Source: Micromonospora echinospora
Lineage (GTDB): Bacteria; Actinomycetota; Actinomycetes; Mycobacteriales; Micromonosporaceae
Direction of reading: 5' to 3'
DNA length: 64,000 bases
Assembly: GCF_900091495.1 (NCBI RefSeq)
Contig: NZ_LT607413.1
Coordinates: 372,001-436,000 of the forward strand
Shown: one piece after another, positions 1 through 8,948 of the stretch
Layout: every line of letters starts with the position of its first letter
How positions within the stretch are numbered: position 1 is the first letter of the stretch
Notes under the pieces: model-generated
Told to the model about the DNA's origin: nothing
Databases searched by the model: none
What the model saw: the letters and a program-made list of their open reading frames with translations, nothing else
Program-made: the position numbers and the translations under genes

Positions 1-1945
1 GGACGTCCCAGAGCCAGACGTCCCGTTCCCGCCGGGCCGGGCCGACGAGCTGCTCGACCGTCTGCCGCAGCGGCTCGACGTTCTTCTGGTCGACCGGCAA
101 CACCATGATCGCCGCCCGCCAGTAGCGCAGCTCGTCCAGCGAGCGGCGACGCTCCCGGTCGTCCAGCTTCGGGGCGCGTCCGGTGGTCGCCACCTCCTGG
201 AGGATTTCGCCCACCCCGCTGGGTCGGCCGCCGAACCGGCCCGGGTCACCGGTGTTGCCGTTGCGCGGCGCGAGGAAGTACCCGCCAGGGATCTTGAAGT
301 CCAGGTTGGTCGAGGCGGCCCAGCGCATGCCGTGGGTGTTGCCCATGCTGGGGATCGGCACCGGCACCAGGGTCTGCTCCGTCGCGACGTAGCGCCGCCA
401 CTGGTCGGAGGTGATGAAGTCCGGCACCGGCGGGCGGCTGGTCACCTTCAGCGGCATCGGGGCGATCGGCAGCAGCGCCATGACCAGGCCGGCGCCGACC
501 AGGGTGCGGGTGTGCTGGGCCAGCGGACGCGTCGCCCAGGCCCGCTCGACGGCGATGGCGAGCAGGACGCCGATCACCACCGTCGTGATCATCCCGAACC
601 GGGTGGGCACCACCGCGTCCAGCAGCGGCAGGTGGACCAGCCACTCCCACGGGCCGGTGAAGAGTTCCCGGTCCCACCAGGAGATCCGCTCCCCGAGCGA
701 GAGCACGGCGTAGAAGACGCCGGTGACCGCGAGCGCCCGGACGACCAGCTCCCGGCGCAGCCAGAGCACGATGCCGACGGTGATCAGCGCCAGGCTCCAG
801 CCGAAGAAGGCGTTCTCCTCGGAGTAGTTGGGGGCCAGGTTGGCGTTGGCCCGCTCGTTGCCGCCGAGGGTCGGCGAACCCGGCGTGACGAACGCCGCGA
901 TGTCGTTGCCGTAGTCGCGGACCGCGTCGCTGAGCCCGTGGTACGCCATCGGGCCACCGAACTGGACGTAGAGCGGGTACGCCAGCAGCGACCCGGCGAC
1001 CAGGGTGCAGACGCCGAGCGCGACCGCCATCGGCCGCCAGGCGGTCGACCAGAGGTCCCGCCGCTGGGCGACCACGGCGATCAGGAAGATGCCGCAGGCC
1101 ATCGCGGTGAAGAGCAGGATCTCCTCGTTGATGAACGCCTGCCAGGTGACCAGCAGCGCCAGGATCACCCCGTCCCGGACCGGACGCCGGGAGCGGGTGA
1201 TCACCAGCACCCGCCAGACGATGAACGGCAGCAGCCACTGGGAGATGATGTTCGGGTGCCAGTTGGCGTGCGAGAGCATCGCCGGTGAGAACCCGCAGAA
1301 CCAGCCGCCCACCACGGCGGCCAGCGGGGTCCGCACGACGTGCCGCGAGAGCACGTAGTACCAGGTCGAGGCGGTGCCCGCCAGGGCCAGGGTGACCAGC
1401 ACCACGAAGGTCACCGCCGGGCCGAAGAGCAGCGTGATCGGCACCATCGGGATGCCGAGCGCCAGGATGGCCGTGTTGGCCATCAGGTTGACCCCGTCGG
1501 GGTAGTTGAACTGCTCGGTGTAGAACGGGAACTCGCCGTGCAGCACCACCCGCACCGAGTGGGCGAGGAAGAACTGCACCTGGGCCGGGTCGCTGCTGTA
1601 GAGCGAGGCGACCCGGCCTGCCGGGTCGACCCAGATCTGACTGGTCACCCAGATCGCGGCGAGCAGAAAGAGCCCGAAGACGCCGACGTCGCGCCGCCAG
1701 GTGGGCCAACGTCGCCGGCCGGCGGTGGTCCCCGCCGGGGCGCCGGGGGCGTCCGGGGTGTCGGCGTCCGTCCGGCTGGCCGTCGGGTTCCCGTCGGCCG
1801 TGGTCCCGTCGGCCGCTCCTCCGTCGGACGTCCGCTCGTCGACCGACCCGGCGGCGACCTGCCCGGTCGACGCTGTCGGGTCGCTCTCCGGGCCGGCGGT
1901 GGCGGATTCCAACGTGGATACCCCACGGGGCACGGCAGGCGTCAC
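1..1945 (-). CDS. GT-C-like polytopic membrane protein (3' part cut by window edge)
   Basis: The gene starts at a GTG at 1945 and runs off the left edge, so the C-terminus is missing; about 648 codons are visible. A hydrophilic Thr/Pro/Ala-rich N-terminus of about 88 residues precedes the first membrane span (core FGLFLLAAIWVTSQIW). The following loop holds an acidic motif, SSDPAQVQFF, and then about ten further hydrophobic segments. The soluble end visible at the edge reads REVWLWDV. An acidic loop after the first span followed by many spans is the GT-C glycosyltransferase (mannosyltransferase-like) pattern, so a polyprenyl-sugar-dependent transferase at the membrane is the best guess. The substrate cannot be told. 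It is divergent from the lipoprotein gene at 2123. Confidence 0.6.
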   Translation of the reverse strand, partial: MTPAVPRGVSTLESATAGPESDPTASTGQVAAGSVDERTSDGGAADGTTADGNPTASRTDADTPDAPGAPAGTTAGRRRWPTWRRDVGVFGLFLLAAIWVTSQIWVDPAGRVASLYSSDPAQVQFFLAHSVRVVLHGEFPFYTEQFNYPDGVNLMANTAILALGIPMVPITLLFGPAVTFVVLVTLALAGTASTWYYVLSRHVVRTPLAAVVGGWFCGFSPAMLSHANWHPNIISQWLLPFIVWRVLVITRSRRPVRDGVILALLVTWQAFINEEILLFTAMACGIFLIAVVAQRRDLWSTAWRPMAVALGVCTLVAGSLLAYPLYVQFGGPMAYHGLSDAVRDYGNDIAAFVTPGSPTLGGNERANANLAPNYSEENAFFGWSLALITVGIVLWLRRELVVRALAVTGVFYAVLSLGERISWWDRELFTGPWEWLVHLPLLDAVVPTRFGMITTVVIGVLLAIAVERAWATRPLAQHTRTLVGAGLVMALLPIAPMPLKVTSRPPVPDFITSDQWRRYVATEQTLVPVPIPSMGNTHGMRWAASTNLDFKIPGGYFLAPRNGNTGDPGRFGGRPSGVGEILQEVATTGRAPKLDDRERRRSLDELRYWRAAIMVLPVDQKNVEPLRQTVEQLVGPARRERDVWLWDV

Positions 1946-2122
1946 AGTCGGCGGAGTCTACCGGAGCTGAGAAAAGCCACGAAAACGGCGGGGACGCCCG
2001 GGTCGGACGCCACACAGCCCGCGTCCAGCCTACGCCCAGCGGGCCGAGGTGCCGGCCGGGGGCCATCGGACATCTCGTAGCATGTGGCTTCCGGACCGGG
2101 CAGATCGATCGGGGGCGTACAC

Positions 2123-3316
2123 GTGGCTTCAGCCCGCTGGCGCGGCAGGACGGCCACGGCGCTGCTGGCGCTGGCCTTGACGACGGCCGGCTGTGGACCG
2201 GTCGCCGAGCGGCAGCAGGCCCGGCTCCCGGTCGGCTACGACTCCCTCGACGGTGCCCTGGCGGTCTGGCCGGCGCGGGGTGGCCTCTCCGCCGACGCCG
2301 ACGCGACGGCCGCGGTGACCGAGGCGGTCCGCGACTGGCGTTCACCGGTCGACGACCGGGTCCACCTGCCCACCTCGGGCATCCTCTGGTCCGGTGAGGT
2401 CGGCGGTGGCCGGCTCGCGCTGGTCGCCGCCGACGTTCCCGGGGAGAGCGCCTCCTGGCTGCTCCAGCTCACCGGCGACGGGTCGCGGTACGCGGTCACC
2501 CACGCCGTCGAGTACACCGACCCGGGATACCTGGTCTACGCCGACGTCCTGCCGGTGCAGCTCGGTGCCGAACGCCGCTACCTCACCTCCGCCCGGGTGG
2601 AGCGCCTACTCGGACCGGACGGCCGGGCGCTGGCCGTCACCGACGGTCTGACCGGACCGGTCGCCGTGCCGGCCTGCGCGGCCGTCCCGCTGACCGCCAC
2701 GCTGCGGGCCACCGAGTCGCTGCCGCGCGGCCGGGCCACGGACCGCCTGCTCGACCTGGGTACGGCCACCAAGGCACCCCGCTACCCGCTGGTGCGGGAC
2801 GAGTCCGGTGCCGGACAGCGGGCCCTGCACGGGCTGGACACCTGCCAGCTCGCCGGTGAGGACGGCCCGTTCGTCAGCGTCCCCCGCCGGGTGCGGGACC
2901 GGGACGCGCCGGAGTCGGTCCCGCGCTCCTGGCCGATGGAGCAGGTCTCCGCCCGGGTGCTGGGCGAGATCACTGTCGACGGCGGCGCGCCGGCCGAGTT
3001 GAAGCAGCTCAGCTGGGAGAGCGAGGCCGGTCCGATGACCGCCCTGGTGCACCGCGCCCCGGGCGGGGGCCCGACGGTGGTCTCCTCCGCCGACCGGACC
3101 AGCACCCTCCAGACGTACGTGCTGCCGGTGCCGGGACAGCCGCTGGTGGTGCTGAGCTGGCGGGCCAGCCGGACGACCTCCCTGTCCACCCCGCCGGGCA
3201 CCCGACGGCTGCTGGATCGCCCCGGCCTGGTGGTCGTGCCGCAACCGGAGTCCACGCAGACCTTCAGCCTGGCCAACGCCGAACGCACCTACTACCGCTC
3301 GGTCAGCGGTCGCTGA
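2123..3316 (+). CDS. Putative secreted lipoprotein, unknown function
   Basis: 397 residues from a GTG start. I chose this start because a short G-rich stretch (gggggc) lies just upstream and because it puts a clean lipoprotein signal at the N-terminus: basic residues, a hydrophobic core LLALAL and the lipobox TTAGC with Cys24. A TAGCAT hexamer at 2078-2083 could be the -10 box and would give a leader of about 33 nt. The mature part is Ala/Arg/Val-rich with no motif I recognise. It should be exported and anchored to the outer face of the membrane. It stands alone between the divergent membrane protein and the SGNH-like gene. Confidence 0.6.
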   Translation: MASARWRGRTATALLALALTTAGCGPVAERQQARLPVGYDSLDGALAVWPARGGLSADADATAAVTEAVRDWRSPVDDRVHLPTSGILWSGEVGGGRLALVAADVPGESASWLLQLTGDGSRYAVTHAVEYTDPGYLVYADVLPVQLGAERRYLTSARVERLLGPDGRALAVTDGLTGPVAVPACAAVPLTATLRATESLPRGRATDRLLDLGTATKAPRYPLVRDESGAGQRALHGLDTCQLAGEDGPFVSVPRRVRDRDAPESVPRSWPMEQVSARVLGEITVDGGAPAELKQLSWESEAGPMTALVHRAPGGGPTVVSSADRTSTLQTYVLPVPGQPLVVLSWRASRTTSLSTPPGTRRLLDRPGLVVVPQPESTQTFSLANAERTYYRSVSGR

Positions 3317-3331
3317 CACCACGGCCATCAA

Positions 3332-3360
3332 TTGATAGATGCCGATGCGGCTCCTACCTT
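3332..3360 (+). promoter_or_regulatory. Promoter of SGNH-like gene, leaderless type
   Basis: TTGATA at 3332-3337, a 17-bp spacer and TACCTT at 3355-3360 match the -35/-10 pattern. Only 6 nt separate the -10 from the ATG at 3367, so transcription should begin at the start codon. The -35 overlaps the perfect palindrome ATCAATTGAT (3327-3336), which could be an operator half. Confidence 0.5.
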
Positions 3361-3366
3361 GGCATC

Positions 3367-4398
3367 ATGACTACCCATGCTCGCCGGGTGCTCGCGGTGC
3401 TGGTTGCCGTCGCCGCGATCGCCGTCACCGGTCCGCCCGCCGCCCACGCCGCCGCGCCAGTGCCCATCAACGACCTCGGCAACGGGACCTACCTCGGCTT
3501 CCCGGGCGGGTTGTATCCCGCCGGCCGCAACACCATGCCCGCTGCCCACCACACCGTCGGGGTCGAGCGGGCCCTGCGGGTACGCCCGCTGGACACCGCT
3601 GGTCGACCGAGCGCCACCGGCAAGTACGTCCTGCTCTCCATCGGCATGTCCAACACCACGCAGGAGTTCTGTGGCGGAGCGTCCGGCGGAACCTGCGCCC
3701 CGTACTCCTTCGTCGGTCAGGCCGCAGCCGACCCGCAGGTCGACCACGACCGACTGGCCATCGTCGACGGGGCGTCGGGCGGACAGACCGCCGGCACCTG
3801 GGACGCGCCGACCGATCCCAACTACGACCGCGTCCGGGACACCAGACTCGCCCCGCTCGGCCTCACCGAACGGCAGGTCCAGGTGGTCTGGGTTAAGGTC
3901 GCCAACGCCAACCCGACGGTGTCCCTGCCCGACCCGAACGCGGACGCGTACCAGCTCGTGACGCAGCAGGGCGACATCCTGCGCACGGTGAAGAAGCGCT
4001 ACCCCAACGTGCAGCAGGTCTTCTTCTCCAGCCGGATCTACGGCGGCTACGCCACGACCACCCTGAACCCCGAGCCGTACGCCTACGAGACGGGCTTCGG
4101 CGTCAAGTGGGTGATCCAGGCGCAGATAAACCAGATGTCCGGTGGTGGCATCAACCCCCGGGCCGGCGACCTCGACCACACCGGCACCGTGGCCTGGGCG
4201 GCCTGGGGGCCGTACCTGTGGGCCAACGGCCTCCAGCCCCGGTCCGACGGGCTCACCTGGGCCCGGTCCGACTTCGTCACCGACGGAACCCACCCGTCCA
4301 CCAGCGGCCGCCAGAAGGTGGGCAGCCTGCTGCTCCGCTTCTTCAAGACCTCGCCACACACGGCCTGCTGGTTCACCGTCAGCGGCACCTGCGGCTGA
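3367..4398 (+). CDS. Secreted SGNH/GDSL-like hydrolase
   Basis: 343 residues with a Sec signal peptide (cut probably after AHA, about residue 28). Two features suggest the SGNH hydrolase fold: a strand ending in IGMSN with Ser95 as candidate nucleophile, and near the C-terminus DGTHPSTSG with Asp306 and His309, which resembles block V (DxxH). Two Cys pairs (EFCGG/GTCAP and TACW/GTCG) suggest disulfides outside the cell. The substrate is unknown; esterases acting on acylated polysaccharides or lipids are typical of the fold. The block I motif is GMSN, not GDSL, so the assignment is tentative. The gene has no Shine-Dalgarno and appears leaderless. A strong hairpin follows. Confidence 0.5.
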   Translation: MTTHARRVLAVLVAVAAIAVTGPPAAHAAAPVPINDLGNGTYLGFPGGLYPAGRNTMPAAHHTVGVERALRVRPLDTAGRPSATGKYVLLSIGMSNTTQEFCGGASGGTCAPYSFVGQAAADPQVDHDRLAIVDGASGGQTAGTWDAPTDPNYDRVRDTRLAPLGLTERQVQVVWVKVANANPTVSLPDPNADAYQLVTQQGDILRTVKKRYPNVQQVFFSSRIYGGYATTTLNPEPYAYETGFGVKWVIQAQINQMSGGGINPRAGDLDHTGTVAWAAWGPYLWANGLQPRSDGLTWARSDFVTDGTHPSTSGRQKVGSLLLRFFKTSPHTACWFTVSGTCG

Positions 4399-4421
4399 CC
4401 GGTACCCCGGTCAGCACGACG

Positions 4422-4462
4422 CCGGCCGGCCCGCACCCCGAGCGGGGGTGCGGGCCGGCCGG
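4422..4462. terminator. Bidirectional terminator hairpin
   Basis: A perfect 18-bp inverted repeat (4422-4439 and 4445-4462) with a 5-nt loop lies between the convergent ends of the SGNH-like gene and dxs. No T-tract follows, which is usual in this GC-rich group. Confidence 0.7.
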
Positions 4463-4468
4463 TATCGG

Positions 4469-6424
4469 TCAGTTCTGGGAACGGGCGTCGTCTGCGGGCA
4501 GCCGCACCGGTTCGCCGGCCGCGTCGTCCAGGCCGGAGATCCAGCCGGTGACGTCGCGGGCCACGTCCTGCGCGGTCAGGCCCAGGTCGGCGAGGATCTG
4601 CGCCCGGGTGCCGTGCGGATGCCAGTCGGCCGGCACGCCGAGGTCGCGCAGCGGAACCCGGACGTCGGCGTCGCGCAGCGCCTGGGCCAGTGCGTTGCCC
4701 ACCCCGCCGGTGCGCACGCCGTCCTCCACGGTGACCACGAGCCGGTGCGCGGCGGCCAGCTCGACGAGCTCCGCCGGGACCGGCCGCACCCAGCGCGGGT
4801 CGACCACGGTGACCCCGTAGCCCTGCTCGGCGACCCGGGTGGCGACCTCCATGCCGAGCTGGCCGAAGGAACCCACCGCGACCAGCAGCACGTCGGTCCG
4901 CTCCGCCTCGGCCAGCACGTCCACCGGCCCGACCCGGCGCACGGCGGGCAGGTCGGCGGCGACCGTGCCGGTCGGGAAGCGGACGATGGTCGGGCCGTCG
5001 TCGACGGCGACCGCCTCGCGCAGCTCCTCGCGGAGCGTGGCGGCGTCCCGGGGCGCGGCGATCCGCAGGCCGGGCACCACCCCGAAGACCGACATGTCCC
5101 ACAGGCCGTAGTGGCTCGGTCCGTCCGGGCCGGTGACGCCGGCCCGGTCGAGGACGAAGGTGACCGGCAGCTTGTGCATGGCCACGTCGAGGAGGACCTG
5201 GTCGAAGGCGCGGTTGAGGAAGGTCGCGTAGACCGCCACCACCGGGTGCAGGCCGCCGAGCGCCAGCCCGGCCGCCGAGGTGGCCGCGTGCTGCTCGGCG
5301 ATGCCGACGTCGTAGACCCGGTCGGGGTGCTTGCGGGCGAGCTTGGCGATGCCGGTGGGCTCGGCCATGGCGGCGGTGATGCCGACCACGTCGGGCCGCT
5401 CGTCGGCGATCGCGACCAGCTCCTCGGCGAAGACGTGGGTCCACTTCACCGACGGCGCGGCGACCAGCTTGCCGGTCTCGACGTCGAACGCGCCACCGGG
5501 GCCGTGCAGGCAGTCCGCCTCGTCCTCCTCGGCGGGGCGGTAGCCGTAGCCCTTGCGGGTGACCGCGTGCACGATCACCGGGCCGCCGAAGTTCTTCGCC
5601 GCCCGCAGCGCGGATTCGACCGCGCCGACGTCGTGCCCGTCGACCGGGCCGACGTACTTGATGCCGAGGTCCTCGAACATGGCCTGCGGGGCGACCGCGT
5701 CCTTGATGCCCCGCTTGACCGCGTGCAGCACCTCGTACATCGGCTTGCCGACCAGCGGGGTGGAGCCGAGGGCGTCCTTGACCGTGTCCAGGATCTTCTC
5801 GTAGCCGGGGTTGAGCCGCAGCGTGGAGAGGTGGTCGGCGAGCCCGCCGATGGTCGGCGCGTACGACCGGCCGTTGTCGTTGACCACGATCACCAGGGGG
5901 TTGCCGGCGGTGGCGATGTTGTTCAGCGCCTCCCAGCACATGCCGCCGGTCAGCGCGCCGTCACCGACCACGGCGACCACGCTGCGCTGCTCACCCCGGA
6001 GCTTGTACGCCTTGGCCAGGCCGTCGGCGTAGGAGAGGGCGGTGGAGGCGTGCGAGTTCTCGATCAGGTCGTGCTCGCTCTCGGCCTGGCTCGGGTAGCC
6101 GGAGAGGCCGCCGCGCTGGCGCAGCCGGTCGAAGCCGGCCTGCCGGCCGGTGAGGATCTTGTGCACGTACGCCTGGTGGCCGGTGTCGAACAGGAGCCGG
6201 TCACGGGGGGAGTCGAAGACCCGGTGCATGGCGATGGTCAGCTCCACCACACCGAGGTTGGGGCCGACGTGTCCGCCCGTGCGGGAGACCTTGGCGATCA
6301 GGAAGTCCCGGATCTCGGCGGCGAGGATGTCCAGTTCCTCGGCGGACATCCGCTTGACGTCCTGCGGACCGTGCACCGTGGCCAGTAGCCGGCCGTGGTT
6401 GGCCGTGTCCTCTTCAACACTCAT
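4469..6424 (-). CDS. dxs: 1-deoxy-D-xylulose-5-phosphate synthase
   Basis: 651 residues, normal length for Dxs. The enzyme condenses pyruvate and glyceraldehyde 3-phosphate with thiamine diphosphate, the first step of the MEP isoprenoid pathway, in the cytoplasm. The N-terminal half carries [23 protein letters not shown] and the cofactor motif [16 protein letters not shown]. The middle and C-terminal transketolase domains follow ([22 protein letters not shown]). I chose the ATG at 6424 ([14 protein letters not shown]) because the family begins there; a longer reading to 6472 adds unrelated residues. The start overlaps the end of anmK by 11 nt. A TAGACT box 8 nt before the ATG could also give a nearly leaderless transcript. 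Confidence 0.95.
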   Translation of the reverse strand: MSVEEDTANHGRLLATVHGPQDVKRMSAEELDILAAEIRDFLIAKVSRTGGHVGPNLGVVELTIAMHRVFDSPRDRLLFDTGHQAYVHKILTGRQAGFDRLRQRGGLSGYPSQAESEHDLIENSHASTALSYADGLAKAYKLRGEQRSVVAVVGDGALTGGMCWEALNNIATAGNPLVIVVNDNGRSYAPTIGGLADHLSTLRLNPGYEKILDTVKDALGSTPLVGKPMYEVLHAVKRGIKDAVAPQAMFEDLGIKYVGPVDGHDVGAVESALRAAKNFGGPVIVHAVTRKGYGYRPAEEDEADCLHGPGGAFDVETGKLVAAPSVKWTHVFAEELVAIADERPDVVGITAAMAEPTGIAKLARKHPDRVYDVGIAEQHAATSAAGLALGGLHPVVAVYATFLNRAFDQVLLDVAMHKLPVTFVLDRAGVTGPDGPSHYGLWDMSVFGVVPGLRIAAPRDAATLREELREAVAVDDGPTIVRFPTGTVAADLPAVRRVGPVDVLAEAERTDVLLVAVGSFGQLGMEVATRVAEQGYGVTVVDPRWVRPVPAELVELAAAHRLVVTVEDGVRTGGVGNALAQALRDADVRVPLRDLGVPADWHPHGTRAQILADLGLTAQDVARDVTGWISGLDDAAGEPVRLPADDARSQN

Positions 6425-7655
6425 GAGGGATGAGTCTATCGGCCGCCGCACAGTCCGCAGTCCGGGCCGCACCTCGGCCGGACCCGTCGTCGACCACCCG
6501 GAGCCGGCGCGGAGCCGGGGTGGCGACGGCGGCCCGGGGCGGCCCGGACGGGGTCCACGAGCCCAGCACCGCGGCCCGGCCGGCCCCGGTGACCGAGGGC
6601 ACCGCCCCGGGCAGGCCGTGCCAGGAGAGCCAGCCCAGCAGCGCGAACGCGTACGCCTCCTTGGCCTGCGCGGGCACCCCCAACTCGTCGGTGGTGCGCA
6701 GCCGCCAGCGCCCCGCGCCGAGGGCCGCCAGCCGGTGCAGGAGGGTGGGGTTGCGCACCCCGCCCCCGGCCGCGACCACCTCCACCACCCGGTGCCGGTC
6801 GCACTCGGCGGCCACGGTCCGGGCGGTCAGCTCGGTCAGCGTGGCGAACACGTCGTCGACGGCCACCGGGGTGTCCAGCGCGGCGAGCCGGTCGTCCAGG
6901 TAGCCGGCGTGGAAGAGTTCCTTCCCGGTCGACTTGGGCGGCGGCACGGCGTAGTAGGGCTCGACGAGGAGCAGATCCAGCAGGTCGGCGTGCACCCGCC
7001 CGGCCGCCGCCCGTGCCCCGTCGACGTCGCAGGGCGCGTCCAGGAGGCGGCGAGCCGCCGCGTCGAGCAGGGCGTTCGCCGGGCCGATGTCGTAGCCGAG
7101 CGGCGGAGCGTCCGGCGCGACCACGGTGAGGTTGGCGATGCCACCGAGGTTCAGCGCCGCCCGGGGCCCGGTGGCCGCCGCGTCGGCGAGCAGGAGGGCG
7201 TCGAAGGCCGGGACCAGGGGCGCGCCCTGACCGCCGGCGACCACGTCCGCGCTGCGCAGGTCACTGAGCACCGGTACGCCCACCCGGGCGGCCACCCGTG
7301 CCGGGCTGCCGAGTTGCAGGGTGCCCCGGGCCCGCCCGGCCTCGACCCAGTGGAAGACCGTCTGCCCCGGCGAGACGACCAGGTCGGCCCGGCCGCCGGC
7401 CAACTCCACCCCGATCGCCGCCGCGTCGGCGAACACCTCGCCGAGGCGGTTGTCGAGCCGGCAGACCGCCTCGACGGTGGTGGCGTTCGGCGGCAGCAGC
7501 GAACCGATCGCGGCGCGCAGTTCGTCGTCGTAGTCGATGCCCCGGTGGCCGAGCGGGCGCAGCAGCAGCGTCTCCCCCGCCACGGTGAACTCGGCGGCGA
7601 CCACGTCCACCCCGTCGTACGAGGTGCCCGACATCAACCCCACGATCCGCAGCAC
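6414..7655 (-). CDS. anmK: Anhydro-N-acetylmuramic acid kinase
   Basis: 413 residues from GTG. AnmK phosphorylates and hydrolyses 1,6-anhydro-MurNAc to MurNAc-6-phosphate in cell-wall recycling. The protein opens with the diagnostic [13 protein letters not shown], followed by [11 protein letters not shown], the sugar-kinase segment [21 protein letters not shown] and the late motif [13 protein letters not shown]. The gene sits 3 nt after the TrmA-like gene and overlaps dxs, so the genes are likely cotranscribed. The last ~45 residues, rich in Arg/Ala/Pro, go beyond the usual family length. Confidence 0.93.
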   Translation of the reverse strand: MLRIVGLMSGTSYDGVDVVAAEFTVAGETLLLRPLGHRGIDYDDELRAAIGSLLPPNATTVEAVCRLDNRLGEVFADAAAIGVELAGGRADLVVSPGQTVFHWVEAGRARGTLQLGSPARVAARVGVPVLSDLRSADVVAGGQGAPLVPAFDALLLADAAATGPRAALNLGGIANLTVVAPDAPPLGYDIGPANALLDAAARRLLDAPCDVDGARAAAGRVHADLLDLLLVEPYYAVPPPKSTGKELFHAGYLDDRLAALDTPVAVDDVFATLTELTARTVAAECDRHRVVEVVAAGGGVRNPTLLHRLAALGAGRWRLRTTDELGVPAQAKEAYAFALLGWLSWHGLPGAVPSVTGAGRAAVLGSWTPSGPPRAAVATPAPRRLRVVDDGSGRGAARTADCAAADRLIPHEC

Positions 7656-7658
7656 GGC

Positions 7659-8948
7659 TCAGCCCTCCCCGGTCGGTGGCAGCAGCAGCCCGACCAGCTC
7701 CACGTGCTGGGTCATCGGGAACAGGTCGAACCCGCGCAGGGCGGCCAGCCGCCACCCGGCGGTGGCGAAGGTGCGCACGTCGCGGGCGAAGGCGGCCGGG
7801 TCGCAGGCGACGTACGCCACCGCGCGCGGCCCGGCGGCGACCAGGTCGCGCACCACCCGCGCGCCCGCGCCGGAGCGGGGCGGGTCGAGCACCACCACGT
7901 CGACCGGGCCGGTGATCCGGCGGCGGGCCAGCGCGGTCTCCACCCGGGCCGGCACCACCTCGACCCGGTCGAGGTCGGCCAGGTTCTCCCGGGCCGCCCG
8001 GACGCCGTCGGCGGCTGCCTCGACCAGGGTGACCCGGCCGGTCGGCCCGACCCGGCCGGCGAGCGCGGCGGCGAAGAGGCCAGCCCCGCCGTAGAGGTCC
8101 CACGCGGTCTCGCCGGGACGCGGCGCGAGCAGCTCCAGCACCGCCGTGACCAGGGTGTCCGCCGCAGCCGGGTGGACCTGCCAGAAGGCGGAGGCCGGTA
8201 CCCGCCAGTCCCGGCCGACGGCCACCTCGCGGACGGTGCCCGGTCCGCGCACCGGCGTGGCGACCCCCTCGGCGAGCGCGGTGACGGTGACGTCCCCGCC
8301 GGTGGAGGCGACCGTCTCCACCGCCTCGGCCTCCGGCCATCCGGCCGCCAGCACCGGCAGCTCCTGGACGGCCGGGTGGGCGATCAGGCAGCGGTCGATC
8401 GGGACGACCTCGTGCGAGCGGTGCTTCAGCAGCCCGGCCCGACCGGCCGCGTCGACCGCGTAGCGGACCCGGGAACGCCAGCCCAGCGGGCCGCCGGGCA
8501 GCGCCGCGACCTGCGGGTCGAGCGCGTCCAGCTCGGCGTCGGTGAGGCCGCCGAGCCGGCTGAGCTGCTCGCGCACCACCGCCACCTTCCACTCCCGCTG
8601 CGCCTCCGGCGCGACGTGTTGCAGGTCACAGCCTCCGCAGCGGCCGGGCCCCGCGTACGGGCAGGGCGGCTCGACCCGCTGCGGCGCGGCCTGGAGCACG
8701 GTCACCGCGTCGGCCCGGAGGAACCCCCGGTGCACCTCGGTGACCTCGGCGACCACCCGTTCGCCGGGCAACGCGTGCCGGACGAAGACCACCTGTCCGT
8801 CGTGTCGTGCCACGCAGTGCCCGCCCGGGGCGACCGCCCCGACGGTCAGCTCGATCCGTTCGGCCTCCTCCGGCCCGGTCCGAACGTCCTGCCCGGCCAC
8901 CTCCGGCTCCATCCTCGCGCCCTCCACCTCGACGTCGACGTCACTCAC
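7659..8948 (-). CDS. TrmA/RlmD-family class I SAM-dependent RNA methyltransferase
   Basis: 429 residues from GTG at 8948. The family makes 5-methyluridine in tRNA or 23S rRNA. After an N-terminal TRAM-like domain (about 30-85) there is a Cys cluster, CPYAGPGRCGGC, of the type that binds an iron-sulfur cluster. The SAM domain follows (DLYGGAGLFAAAL), then VVLDPPRSGAG and YVACDPAAFARDV, whose Cys is the expected nucleophile. The target base cannot be decided from sequence; the M. tuberculosis counterpart is, from memory, Rv2689c. Its start overlaps the end of the permease gene by 8 nt. Confidence 0.85.
   Translation of the reverse strand: MSDVDVEVEGARMEPEVAGQDVRTGPEEAERIELTVGAVAPGGHCVARHDGQVVFVRHALPGERVVAEVTEVHRGFLRADAVTVLQAAPQRVEPPCPYAGPGRCGGCDLQHVAPEAQREWKVAVVREQLSRLGGLTDAELDALDPQVAALPGGPLGWRSRVRYAVDAAGRAGLLKHRSHEVVPIDRCLIAHPAVQELPVLAAGWPEAEAVETVASTGGDVTVTALAEGVATPVRGPGTVREVAVGRDWRVPASAFWQVHPAAADTLVTAVLELLAPRPGETAWDLYGGAGLFAAALAGRVGPTGRVTLVEAAADGVRAARENLADLDRVEVVPARVETALARRRITGPVDVVVLDPPRSGAGARVVRDLVAAGPRAVAYVACDPAAFARDVRTFATAGWRLAALRGFDLFPMTQHVELVGLLLPPTGEG

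Noticed and set aside
246..2345. Long open frame on the minus strand, rich in Arg, Pro, Gly and Ala
   Set aside because: It is a shadow of the membrane protein read in another frame on the same strand, which has proper hydrophobic segments and G/C third positions.
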